A DNA stretch of 54,336 nt from Acidimicrobiales bacterium (GCA_035316325.1 DATHJB010000022.1:1-54336); one strand, 5' to 3'. Counted from the first letter of the stretch, positions 41,646 to 49,556 are shown. A program made the numbers and translations. Notes: generated from the sequence alone by a model not told the origin.

Positions 41646-42326
41646 ATGCGGACATCACGAGAGGGCGACCACAGGGCCGAGCGTCGCTCCGATGCCCGGC
41701 GCAACGGCGAGCGGATCCTCGATGCGGCCTTCGCGGTCTTCGCCCGGTCGGGCGTCGATGCGCAGATGAGCGACATCGCGGAGGCTGCCGGGGTGGGGGT
41801 GGCGACGCTCTACCGCAACTTCCCCACCAAGGAGGCGATCGTCCACGCCCTGGTGCTCGACCGGTTGGTGCGCTGTACCGCGGTCGCCAACGATGCCGCG
41901 GGCGACGACGACCCCTGGCGGGCGCTGGTGCAGTGCTGCCGGTTCATCACCGACCTGCAGCTCGAGAACCTGGTGCTCGCGCAGTTCCTCTCGCGCCGCA
42001 TCACGGGCTCGCCCGAGCTGCTCGACCAGCGCGACGCCATGTACGAGGTGATCGACGGCATCGTGCACCGCGCCCAGGCGGCAGGCCAGCTCCGCCCCGA
42101 CGCGAACGTGAGCGACGTCCGCATGGCGCTGGTCGCGTTCGCCCAGGTCTCGGGGCACGAGTCGCAGATCGCTCAGCGCCTGGTGCGGCGCTACGTCGGC
42201 ATCGTGATGGACGGGCTCCGGGGGCCCGGAAGAGAGGTGCTCGGCGGGCCACCCCTGACCATCGAGGAGTCCGAGGATGCCTTCGCCCTGCGAGGCCGAC
42301 AGCCGAACGCAGCCGAGTCCCGCTGA
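41646..42326 (+). CDS. TetR/AcrR family transcriptional regulator
   Basis: 226 residues. N-terminal TetR HTH: RRNGERILDAAFAVFARSG (helix 1, about residue 19) followed by MSDIAEAAGVGVATLYRNFPTKEAIVHALV (helices 2-4, about 41-70). The C-terminal ligand domain (about 75-226) is divergent and its inducer cannot be predicted, but an acyl-CoA or pathway acid would be typical. The ATG lies 4 bp after site H without a ribosome site, so the transcript may be leaderless. It is the only DNA-binding regulator between bases 1 and 46300, and its position strongly suggests it is the repressor of the whole cluster. It converges with the acyl-CoA dehydrogenase gene (5 bp gap). Confidence 0.92.
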   Translation: MRTSREGDHRAERRSDARRNGERILDAAFAVFARSGVDAQMSDIAEAAGVGVATLYRNFPTKEAIVHALVLDRLVRCTAVANDAAGDDDPWRALVQCCRFITDLQLENLVLAQFLSRRITGSPELLDQRDAMYEVIDGIVHRAQAAGQLRPDANVSDVRMALVAFAQVSGHESQIAQRLVRRYVGIVMDGLRGPGREVLGGPPLTIEESEDAFALRGRQPNAAESR

Positions 42327-42331
42327 GGTCG

Positions 42332-43543
42332 TCATCGAAGGAGGTCCCGGGCGATGTGCGTCACCTGGATCTCGTCGGTGCCCCCGTAGATCTGGAACAC
42401 GCGCGCATCCCGGTAGAGCTGTTCGACGTGGTTCTCGGCCATGTAGCCGTTGCCGCCGAAGACCTGGACGGCTGCGGACGCCACGTCGACCGCGGCCCGG
42501 GCCGAGTACAGCTTCATGGCCGACGCCTCCGCCAGCGACGGCCGCCGCCCGGCGTCGGCCATGGCGATGTAGCCGAGGACCAGGTTCTCCACGTTGAGCC
42601 TCGCCACCTCCATGTCCGCCAGCTTCAGCTGCACCAGCTGGAAGTCGCCGATGCGACGACCGAACTGCACGCGGTCCCGGGCGTAGTCGACGGCCAGCTC
42701 GAGGCACCGCTCGATGACGCCGAGGGCCATGGCGGCCACGCCGGCCCGCTCGGTGGCGAAGTTGGCCCGCACGCCGTCCTGGGCCTTGGCGTCCCCGCCC
42801 GCGGACGAGCGCAGCAGCCGGTCGGCGCCGACCCGGACGTCGGCGAGCGAGACCTCGCCGGTCGGCGACGAGTGAAGCCCCAGCTTGCGCAAGGGCCCGC
42901 TTTGCGCCAAGCCCGGCATGCCCCGGTCGAGGACGAACGTGAGGACCTCGCGGTCCTTCGGCGGGCGCCCGTCGTCGAGCTTGCAGATCACGACGAGCGT
43001 GTCGGCATAGGGCCCGTTGGTGATGAAGGTCTTGGACCCGTTGAGGACGAAGCCGTCGCCGTCGGGCCGGGCGACGGTGCGCATCGAGCCGAAGGCGTCG
43101 GAGCCGGAGTCCGGTTCGGTGATCGCCCAGGCGCCGACCTTCTCCAGGGTCAGGAGGGGAGGCGCCCAACGCTCCCGCTGTTCGGCCGAACCGGACCGGA
43201 GGATCGTTCCGGCCGCCAGGCCGACGCTCACGCCGAGGGCCGTGACCAGCCCGGGGCACCATCTGCTGAGCTCGATCATCGGGATCAGGACCTCGGCGGC
43301 CGAGCTCCGGGGTGAGCGATCGGCCGCTCCGGTGCCGGGCCCGTCCGCTCGGCGCGCACTGGCCCGCCGGAAGCGATCGAGCGCGGCGTCGCCGAGCCCG
43401 AAGGCGGCGTAGTACGAGCGGAGGACCCCGTAGGGAGGGAGGTCGCCCAGCTCGAGCTCGGTCCTCCGCGGCGCGACCTCGGCCTCGACGAAGCGCCGCA
43501 CGACCCGGCGGAACTCCTGCTGCTCCTCCGTCCATCCGGTCAC
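42332..43543 (-). CDS. Acyl-CoA dehydrogenase
   Basis: 403 residues from GTG at 43543. FAD motif AWAITEPDSGSDAFGSMRT (about residue 137) and FITNGPYADTLVV. Catalytic base probably the Glu in NFATERAGVAAMALG (about 258), because the C-terminal motif is FQIYGGTDEIQVTHIARDLL with Gly in the Glu position. VFGGNGYMAENHVEQLYRDARV is the usual FAD-contact region. The N-terminal domain contains an inserted Arg/Ala/Ser-rich loop (about residues 60-80). Single-gene unit with its own operator-bearing promoter (site E). Confidence 0.92.
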   Translation of the reverse strand: MTGWTEEQQEFRRVVRRFVEAEVAPRRTELELGDLPPYGVLRSYYAAFGLGDAALDRFRRASARRADGPGTGAADRSPRSSAAEVLIPMIELSRWCPGLVTALGVSVGLAAGTILRSGSAEQRERWAPPLLTLEKVGAWAITEPDSGSDAFGSMRTVARPDGDGFVLNGSKTFITNGPYADTLVVICKLDDGRPPKDREVLTFVLDRGMPGLAQSGPLRKLGLHSSPTGEVSLADVRVGADRLLRSSAGGDAKAQDGVRANFATERAGVAAMALGVIERCLELAVDYARDRVQFGRRIGDFQLVQLKLADMEVARLNVENLVLGYIAMADAGRRPSLAEASAMKLYSARAAVDVASAAVQVFGGNGYMAENHVEQLYRDARVFQIYGGTDEIQVTHIARDLLR

Positions 43544-43570
43544 GATCCACGTACTCCAACCACGTCGACG

Positions 43571-43600
43571 ATTGTGAAGGAATTATTCCGGTTGTGTCAA
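43571..43600 (-). promoter_or_regulatory. Promoter with short operator (site E) in the spacer, driving the 43543-42332 acyl-CoA dehydrogenase
   Basis: On the - strand: -35 TTGACA (43600-43595), an 18-bp spacer and -10 CACAAT (43576-43571). The spacer contains GGAATAATTCC, an 11-bp palindrome whose arms match the other sites but with a centre three bases shorter. The promoter lies over the stop region of the upstream glycerate kinase gene (TAA at 43583-43585). Confidence 0.6.
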
Positions 43601-44596
43601 GCCGTGGCCCGCCTCCCACATGCCGAGGAGGTCGGTCGTCACCTCGGCAACGCAGGCGAGCACGTCACGCCGGGCACGTGCGTCCCCGAAGCGCCGGGCC
43701 AGCGAGACAGCCGGCACGGTCATGGCCGGATCGACGCCGCCGGCGATCACGATGCCCCGCCGGCCTTGCGACCGGCACAGCTCGAGCACTCCCCCGACGG
43801 CCTTGCCGCGCAGCGACTGCTCGTCGAGGTGGCCCTCGCCCGTGACCACCAGATCCGCAGCCTCGACGTGGGTACGCAGGTCCAACTGATCGGCCACGAC
43901 CCGGAACCCGGGAACGAGCCGACCTCCGAGCGCGAGCAGCCCACCGGCCAGACCTCCCGCAGCACCGGCGCCCGCACAGCTCCGCACGTCGACGCCGAAC
44001 CGGGCCCGGTACTCGTCGGCCAACCCCTGGAGCCGCGCGTGCAGCGCCGCGACCTGCTCTCCACCTGCCCCTTTCTGAGGGCCGAACACCGGGGCTGCCT
44101 CCTCGAAGCCGACCTCCACGTCGCAGGCGACGACGAGGTCGATGTCGTCGAGGTCTGCCGTGGAACCGAGAACGACCTCGAGGCAGGCCGCCCCGCCGTC
44201 GGTGCTGGCCGACCCCCCGAGCGCCACGATGATCCGCCGCGCCCCGCAGCGGACCGCCTCCACGATGAGCTCGCCCGTGCCGGCGGTGTCGGCCCGCCAG
44301 GGGTCGTTGCCCTCGGCTCCCCCGACCAGCCCGAGGCCCGAGGCCTGTGCCATCTCGACGACGGCGACGTCGCCGTCCAGGCGCCACAAGGCCGTCGCCA
44401 TCTCGCCCAGCGGGCCGTGGACGACCGTCGCCCGGTTGGCGCCACCCAGCGCCTCGAGGGTGCCCTCACCGCCGTCGGCCACCGGCGTCGACCGACACTC
44501 CCAACCCGAGGCAGTCGCCGCCCCACGGATGGCCTCGGCGATCTCGGCGGCCGTCGCCGTGCCCCTGAACTTGTCGGGCGCCGCCAACAGCCTCAC
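43583..44596 (-). CDS. Glycerate kinase (GlxK/GarK family)
   Basis: 337 residues from GTG. Family signatures: N-terminal LAAPDKFRGTATAAEIAEAI, PVADGGEGTLEAL (about residue 40), ALGGSASTDGGAACLEVVLG (about 125), FGPQKGAGGEQVAALH (about 172), AGAAGGLAGGLLALGG (about 212) and VTGEGHLDEQSLRGKAVGGV (about 250). It phosphorylates D-glycerate, in this family usually to 2-phosphoglycerate, feeding lower glycolysis. Last gene of the DUF35-thiolase operon, 21 bp after the thiolase. Its presence suggests the cluster releases a C3 hydroxyacid, together with the D-2-hydroxyacid dehydrogenase and HIBADH-like genes. Confidence 0.93.
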   Translation of the reverse strand: MRLLAAPDKFRGTATAAEIAEAIRGAATASGWECRSTPVADGGEGTLEALGGANRATVVHGPLGEMATALWRLDGDVAVVEMAQASGLGLVGGAEGNDPWRADTAGTGELIVEAVRCGARRIIVALGGSASTDGGAACLEVVLGSTADLDDIDLVVACDVEVGFEEAAPVFGPQKGAGGEQVAALHARLQGLADEYRARFGVDVRSCAGAGAAGGLAGGLLALGGRLVPGFRVVADQLDLRTHVEAADLVVTGEGHLDEQSLRGKAVGGVLELCRSQGRRGIVIAGGVDPAMTVPAVSLARRFGDARARRDVLACVAEVTTDLLGMWEAGHGLTQPE

Positions 44597-44617
44597 GTCA
44601 TCGCGACCCTCGGCCCG

Positions 44618-45823
44618 TCAGGCCGCCGACCTCTCCAGGATGTGGACACCGCACGCGGAGCCGAGACCGATGACGTGGGCCAGTCCGACCATGGCTCCGT
44701 CGATCTGGCGGTCGCCGGCCTCGTTCCGAAGGTGGTGACAAACCTCCCAGACGTTGGCGATGCCGGTGGCCGCGATGGGGTGGCCCTTCGATTGCAGTCC
44801 ACCGGACACGTTGACCGGGAGGCGGCCGTCGCGCCAGGGAGCACCGGACTCGAAGAAGTCGACGGCACCACCCTCCTCGCACAGCCCGAGGTTGTCGTAG
44901 TGGACGAGCTCGGCCGTGGCGAAGCAGTCGTGCAACTCGACGAGATCGAGGTCCTGGGGCCCGACTCCGGCCTGCTCGTAGGCCTGCGCGGCCGCCCGCT
45001 TGGTCAGGGTGTTGACGTCCGGCAGGACCTGGCAGGCCTCCGTCCAGGGATCCGACGTGAGGATCGACGCCGAGACCTTCACCGCGCGCCTCCGCTGGTC
45101 GAGCGACAGGGTCTTCAGCTTCTCGCCGGAGACGACCACCGCCGCGGCGGCGCCGTCGCAGTTGGCGGAGCACATCGGCCGGGTGTTCGGGTAGGCGATC
45201 ATCACGTCGCCCATGATCTGCTCGAGCGACATCTTCTTGGTGTACGCCGCGAGCGGGTTGAGGGTGGAGTGGGCGTGGTTCTTCTCGGAGATGCGGGCGA
45301 ACAGCTCGAAGCTGGTGCCGCCGTAGCGGTGGCCGTACTCCATGCCGACCTGGGCGAACACGCCCGGCATGGTGTCGGTGCCGATCCGCCCGTCCACCGG
45401 CGCGACCGCCCCGAACCGGCCCTGGGGCGTCCACGAGTCGCCGTCGGCCTTCGCCTGACCGCCGCCGCCGAGCAGGCCGGCGCCGGCGAGCTTCTCGACA
45501 CCGACCGCGAGGCCCACATCGGCCTCGCCCGCTTTGACCGCCATGATCGCCGTGCGGAGCGCCGTCGCGCCCGTCGCACAGGCGTTGGCCACGTTGTAGA
45601 CGGGGATGCCGGTCTGGCCGATCTGCTTCTGCAGCTGCTGGCCGATGCCGGCCGGCCCGCCCATGAGGTTGCCGGCGGCGAGCACCTGCACGTCCCCGAT
45701 GGCCACGCCACCGTCGGCCAGAGCCCCCATGGCTGCTTCGGCCGCGAGATCGACCGTGTCGAGCTCCGGGTGCTTGCCGAACTTCGTCATGTGGATCCCC
45801 AGGATCCAGACGTCATCAGCCAT
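44618..45823 (-). CDS. Thiolase family protein (SCP-x-like acetyl-CoA acetyltransferase)
   Basis: 401 residues; ATG after ggaggg. Nucleophilic Cys in NVANACATGATALR (about residue 81), HDCF motif LVELHDCFATAELV (about 295), GGLQSKGHPIAATG (about 350) and C-terminal GLGSACGVHIL. The thiolase set is complete and of the SCP-x/non-decarboxylating type that often works with an OB-fold DUF35 partner, here the adjacent gene. Function is thiolytic release of acetyl-CoA or propionyl-CoA from a 3-ketoacyl-CoA; a retro-aldolase role, as in Ltp-type proteins, is less likely because the Cys and His are retained. Confidence 0.92.
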   Translation of the reverse strand: MADDVWILGIHMTKFGKHPELDTVDLAAEAAMGALADGGVAIGDVQVLAAGNLMGGPAGIGQQLQKQIGQTGIPVYNVANACATGATALRTAIMAVKAGEADVGLAVGVEKLAGAGLLGGGGQAKADGDSWTPQGRFGAVAPVDGRIGTDTMPGVFAQVGMEYGHRYGGTSFELFARISEKNHAHSTLNPLAAYTKKMSLEQIMGDVMIAYPNTRPMCSANCDGAAAAVVVSGEKLKTLSLDQRRRAVKVSASILTSDPWTEACQVLPDVNTLTKRAAAQAYEQAGVGPQDLDLVELHDCFATAELVHYDNLGLCEEGGAVDFFESGAPWRDGRLPVNVSGGLQSKGHPIAATGIANVWEVCHHLRNEAGDRQIDGAMVGLAHVIGLGSACGVHILERSAA

Positions 45824-45824
45824 G

Positions 45825-46250
45825 TCAGTTGCCCTCCAGAGGCTCGAAGCCGAAGGCGATCGCCTCGGTCCCGGCCGAGTCGACACCCACCGGCACGGTC
45901 GTGAGTCGAACCTTCATGCCCAGCGACACATGGTCCGGATCGGGCTCGACGCCGACGACGTTCCCTCGCACGCTGGTGCCGGCGCAGTCGACGAGCGCGG
46001 CCACGAACGGCACCGGTACCCCTGGTGCCGCATGGGCCACGATCGTGAACGCCCGCACCTCGCCCTCGGTCGCGACCCGGACGCCGGCGAAACCCTCTCC
46101 CCCACACGACGCGCACGCGTTGCGCCGGCCGAAGAACCGGGCGCCGCACGACGTGCACTCGTTGGCCACCAGGTGCGGATCGTCCCCCAGCACCAGGTAG
46201 TCGACCAGCGGGACCACACCCCGCTCTCCCCCGGAAGTCTTTCCGGCCAT
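45825..46250 (-). CDS. OB-fold/zinc-ribbon DUF35 protein, partner of the thiolase
   Basis: 141 residues; ATG after gaggaga. A rubredoxin-like zinc ribbon NECTSCGARFFGRRNACASCG (begins about residue 30) is followed by an OB-fold domain (about 55-140) with VRAFTIVAHAAPGVPVPFVAALVD. DUF35 proteins form heteromers with SCP-x thiolases or Ltp2 aldolases and help bind CoA or stabilise the complex. Its stop lies 1 bp before the thiolase start. First gene of the 46250-43583 operon, with operator site I 32 bp upstream. Confidence 0.9.
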   Translation of the reverse strand: MAGKTSGGERGVVPLVDYLVLGDDPHLVANECTSCGARFFGRRNACASCGGEGFAGVRVATEGEVRAFTIVAHAAPGVPVPFVAALVDCAGTSVRGNVVGVEPDPDHVSLGMKVRLTTVPVGVDSAGTEAIAFGFEPLEGN

Positions 46251-46281
46251 GCTCGTCTCCTCGCAGCCCCGATGTACGAAT

Positions 46282-46297
46282 CGGAACTATACATCCA
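46282..46297 (-). promoter_or_regulatory. Operator-like palindrome (site I) upstream of the DUF35-thiolase operon
   Basis: CGGAACTATACATCCA, closest to site H (CGGAACGTAACATCCG). On the - strand TATAGT, a near-consensus -10, lies at the centre, as TATAAT does in site C. It is the last copy on the right; none was seen beyond 46.3 kb. Confidence 0.5.
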
Positions 46298-46393
46298 CCT
46301 ATCGACGCCAGCCACCCGGCGGTGGGCGAAGGCTTCGTACAGGGTCCGGACACGGTCGCGTAACGGGGTGCTCGTAGAGTCGTCAGTGGTGAG
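46291..46393 (-). pseudogene. Possible remnant of a SnoaL-like coding sequence
   Basis: In the 192-bp gap 46251-46442 the - strand can be read as VRTLYEAFAHRRVAGVDRWM, which resembles the start of SnoaL-like/NTF2-fold proteins (LYEAFARRD...). The frame continues into operator I without a conserved remainder and has no start signal. It may be a decayed gene end or chance coding resemblance. Besides this, the gap contains only site I and the NhaA ribosome site. Confidence 0.25.
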
Positions 46394-46442
46394 CCGGGAA
46401 GTCTGGTCGGCACGTTTCTGACGCGCGATCGGGAGGGCTCCC

Positions 46443-47879
46443 ATGCAGGTGAACGGCGGGATGCCGGTACGGCACACCTGGTCGGAGTCGGGCCGCTTCG
46501 TGCCGCGGGCGATGGTTCAGCCGGCGCAGCGGCTGCTGCGCCATGAGGCTGCCGGCGGGATCGTGATGCTGGTGGCGGCGGTGGTGGCGATCGTGTGGGC
46601 CAACTCGCCGTGGTCCCAGAGCTACGTGGACCTGTGGTCGACGCCGCTGCTGATCGAGCTCGGCGAGGTGATCCACCTCGACCACCTGAGCCTGCAGGCA
46701 TGGGTGAACGACGCGCTGATGACCGTGTTCTTCCTGCTGGTGGGGTTGGAGATCAAGCGTGAGGTGGTGCACGGGGCGCTGCAGGACATGCGGTCGGTGG
46801 CACTGCCGGTGATCGCGGCGTTGGGTGGGATGGTGGTGCCGGCGGGGGTGTTCTGGGCGTTCAACGCCGGTGGTGGCGGTGTCGACGGCTGGGGGATCCC
46901 GATGGCGACCGACATCGCCTTCGCCGTGGGGGTGGTGACGCTGCTGGGCCGGCGGGTGCCGTTGGCGGCGAAGGTGTTCCTGTTGACGTTGGCGATCGCG
47001 GATGACATCGGCGCCATCGTGGTGATCGCCGTCTTCTACACGGGCGACCTGTCGCTCGGCTGGTTGGCCGCCGCGCTGGTCGGGCTGGGGATCATCTTCG
47101 TGATGCGTCGGGCCGACGTGCAGGCGCTGGCGCCGTACCTGGCGGTGGGCGCGCTGCTGTGGCTGGCGCTCCTGGAGTCCGGGGTGCACGCCACGCTGGC
47201 CGGCGTGGCGTTGGGGTTGCTGACGCCGGCGTGGCCCCTGCGGTCACCGCGGCGCTACCCGACCGAGGCCCGCCGGCTGTTGGACCGCGTCGAGCGGGCC
47301 TACTACGACCGGGTGGTGACGGGCGAGGAGTTCGAGGCCAACGAGCACCTGATCGCCGAGGTGTCCCGCCTGTCGATGCACTCGACGAGCCCGCTGGAGC
47401 GGCTGGAGCGGGCGCTGTCGCCCTGGGTGGCGTTCGTGATCGTGCCGGTGTTCGCGCTGGCCAACGCCGGCGTCCCGCTGTCGGGCGACGCGATCGGCGG
47501 GCTGGTGTCGGACCCGGTGACGGTGGGCGTGGTGCTGGGGCTGCTGATCGGCAAGCCCGTCGGGGTGCTGCTGGCGTCGTTCCTGGCGGTGCGCCTGGGC
47601 GCCGGCCGCCTCCCCGAGGGCACGACGTGGCGGCAGATGGCGGGCCTGGGGGTGTGCGCCGGCATCGGGTTCACGGTGGCGCTGTTCGTGACCAGCCTGT
47701 CGTTCACCGATCCCGCCTTCGCCGCCTCGGCCAAGGTCGGCATCCTGGCGGGCAGCCTGCTGGCCGGCACGATCGGCTACCTGCTGCTGCGTTCGAGTGG
47801 CGGTCCTCCGGTGACCCGGTCCCAAGACGATGGCGAGGTGCAGGAGGGTCGGCCCGAGCCGGTCCTTGCCGTGGGTTGA
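46443..47879 (+). CDS. nhaA: Na+/H+ antiporter NhaA
   Basis: 478 residues, ATG after gggaggg. NhaA signatures in order: LRHEAAGGIVMLVAAVVAIVWANS (TM1, about residue 31), VNDALMTVFFLLVGLEIKREVVHG (about 87), GWGIPMATDIAFAVGVVTLLG (about 150) and LLTLAIADDIGAIVVIAVFY (about 180; the two transport Asp), with GLLIGKPVGVLL and GIGFTVALFVTSLSF near the C-terminus. Longer than the E. coli protein (about 388) owing to an insert (about residues 275-320) and a polar C-terminal tail. It exports Na+ in exchange for protons at the inner membrane. Operator sites are absent, so it probably lies outside the catabolic cluster. Confidence 0.95.
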   Translation: MQVNGGMPVRHTWSESGRFVPRAMVQPAQRLLRHEAAGGIVMLVAAVVAIVWANSPWSQSYVDLWSTPLLIELGEVIHLDHLSLQAWVNDALMTVFFLLVGLEIKREVVHGALQDMRSVALPVIAALGGMVVPAGVFWAFNAGGGGVDGWGIPMATDIAFAVGVVTLLGRRVPLAAKVFLLTLAIADDIGAIVVIAVFYTGDLSLGWLAAALVGLGIIFVMRRADVQALAPYLAVGALLWLALLESGVHATLAGVALGLLTPAWPLRSPRRYPTEARRLLDRVERAYYDRVVTGEEFEANEHLIAEVSRLSMHSTSPLERLERALSPWVAFVIVPVFALANAGVPLSGDAIGGLVSDPVTVGVVLGLLIGKPVGVLLASFLAVRLGAGRLPEGTTWRQMAGLGVCAGIGFTVALFVTSLSFTDPAFAASAKVGILAGSLLAGTIGYLLLRSSGGPPVTRSQDDGEVQEGRPEPVLAVG

Positions 47880-47882
47880 GCG

Positions 47883-48851
47883 GTGGCTGTCGTCCTGGCT
47901 GCGGTGGTCGGCGGGTTCGTGCTGCTGGCGTTCGCGCCGGACCGGTTCGTCGCCGGCTCGGCCGGGCTCGCCGAGCGGTGGGGTGTGTCGAGGGTCGTCG
48001 TCGGTGCGGTCATCGTGGGCTTCGGCACGAGCACCCCGGAGATGCTCGTCAGCGGGCTCGCCGCCGCGGATGGCGAGCCGGAGGTGGGTGTCGGCAACGT
48101 CATCGGCTCGAACATGGCCAACCTCGGCCTGGTCCTGGGTGTGGCGGCGCTGATCGGCCGCATCGGGGTGTCGTCGGGCATCCTGCGCTGCGAGTTGCCC
48201 CTGGCCGTTGCGGCGACGGTGCTGTTCGCCGTGCTGGTGCAGGGTGGCCTCAGCCGCGCCGACGCCGTGTTGCTGCTCCTCTCACTCGTGGCCGCCTTGA
48301 CGATCCTGCTGCGCCAGGCAGGGATCGCGCCCTCCGGCCCTGGGGCTGGCGACGACGAGCTGGCCGAGGAGGTCGGCGAGTTCCTCGACGTGGAGGAGCA
48401 CCGGTCCCCGTGGCAGATGGCGGCCAGCACCGGCCTCGGTCTGGTCGGCACGTTGATCGGTGCGCAGCTGCTCGTCTGGGGTGCCGTGGACATCGCCGAG
48501 CGCGTCGAGCTCTCCGGCGGGTTCATAGGACTGACGATCGTGGCGATCGGGACCTCGTTGCCGGAGCTGGTCACCGCCGCGGCCGCGGCACGGGTTGGTG
48601 AGGACCAGCTGATCGTCGGCAACGTCGTCGGGTCGAACCTGTTCAACTGCCTGGCGGTCGGCGGCGTCATAGGGCTCGTCGGACCGGCTGACCTCGACGA
48701 CGCGGCGCTCACCCTGGGCGCCGTGGGCCTGATGCTCCTGGTCACGGGCCTCGGCGCGGGGGCGCTGGTCCGCCGGCGGCACGTCACCCGCGGTGAGGCG
48801 GTGGCGTTGCTCGTGACCTACGCCGGTTGCCTGCCCCTTCTCGCTCTCTAG
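47883..48851 (+). CDS. Calcium/sodium:proton antiporter, CaCA family (YrbG-like)
   Basis: 322 residues from GTG, 3 bp after nhaA. It has two inverted halves, each with a CaCA alpha-repeat: VIVGFGTSTPEMLVSGLAAADG (about residue 43) with GNVIGSNMANLGLVLG, and LTIVAIGTSLPELVTAAAAAR (about 217) with GNVVGSNLFNCLAVGG. The repeats supply the conserved Glu residues for cation exchange. A central acidic cytosolic loop (about 150-175) separates them. Translationally linked to nhaA, suggesting a joint role in cation homeostasis. Confidence 0.93.
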   Translation: MAVVLAAVVGGFVLLAFAPDRFVAGSAGLAERWGVSRVVVGAVIVGFGTSTPEMLVSGLAAADGEPEVGVGNVIGSNMANLGLVLGVAALIGRIGVSSGILRCELPLAVAATVLFAVLVQGGLSRADAVLLLLSLVAALTILLRQAGIAPSGPGAGDDELAEEVGEFLDVEEHRSPWQMAASTGLGLVGTLIGAQLLVWGAVDIAERVELSGGFIGLTIVAIGTSLPELVTAAAAARVGEDQLIVGNVVGSNLFNCLAVGGVIGLVGPADLDDAALTLGAVGLMLLVTGLGAGALVRRRHVTRGEAVALLVTYAGCLPLLAL

Positions 48852-49009
48852 CGCCGCAGCACGACCGTTCTCGAGGTCAGGGATGCGTCAGGTCTTCGTG
48901 CATCTCCCGTAATCGAGCGCGAACGGTGAGGAAACCGCGGCTCCTTAGCGTCACGAACGAGTCAGGCCCAAGGTGGGCGGTCGGCGACCGGAGCGGGGAG
49001 GTGAGCGGG

Positions 49010-49345
49010 ATGACCAGGCGTGCAGCGCTGTGCCTCTTCCTGCTCCTCGGCATCCTGGTCGGCCTCACCCTCGAGCCCGACTCGGGCACGCCCGCCAGCC
49101 TGGGTCGCCCTGACGTCACCGGTTCCACCGTGGGCGCCAACCACGCGAAGCCGTTGCCGCGCATCACGACGATCGACGAGATCGCCCGGGCCATCGTGCC
49201 CACCCTCGTCGTGATCCTGATGCTGACCTCGCTCATGCTGGTCAGCGCGATCCTGCGCACCACCGACGAGCCCGGCCCCCGCCGGTCGTTGCTGTGGGCG
49301 CGCATTCCCACACGGCGGGGACCACCCGCGCTCGCTCTCGGCTGA
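49010..49345 (+). CDS. Small hypothetical membrane protein with two predicted helices
   Basis: 111 residues from ATG at 49010 (gggagg 8 bp upstream; a GTG at 49001 is possible). Helix 1 is AALCLFLLLGILVGLTL (about residues 5-21) and helix 2 is IVPTLVVILMLTSLMLVSAIL (about 63-83), joined by a polar loop and followed by a basic tail (RRSLLWARIPTRR). I do not recognise the family. It lies between the antiporters and the ammonium transporter; the 158-bp gap before it shows no clear promoter or hairpin. Confidence 0.6.
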   Translation: MTRRAALCLFLLLGILVGLTLEPDSGTPASLGRPDVTGSTVGANHAKPLPRITTIDEIARAIVPTLVVILMLTSLMLVSAILRTTDEPGPRRSLLWARIPTRRGPPALALG

Positions 49346-49556
49346 CGCCCCCTCGCCGACGTCGACGTCGCGGCCACCCGAGCCCGCCACGTAGCTGACG
49401 CCTCGCCGAGGCCGCGTCACCGGCCCCAACGCGCCCGGTCCCGGCGTGTCCCGGAGTCGCCCCGTGCGGCGAGCACCTGGACGAACGCATGCCCGGGCAC
49501 GTCCCTGCGCCTCACCCGAGTGCGCAGCTCACCCGCCGTGAGTGGTCAACGCCTGC

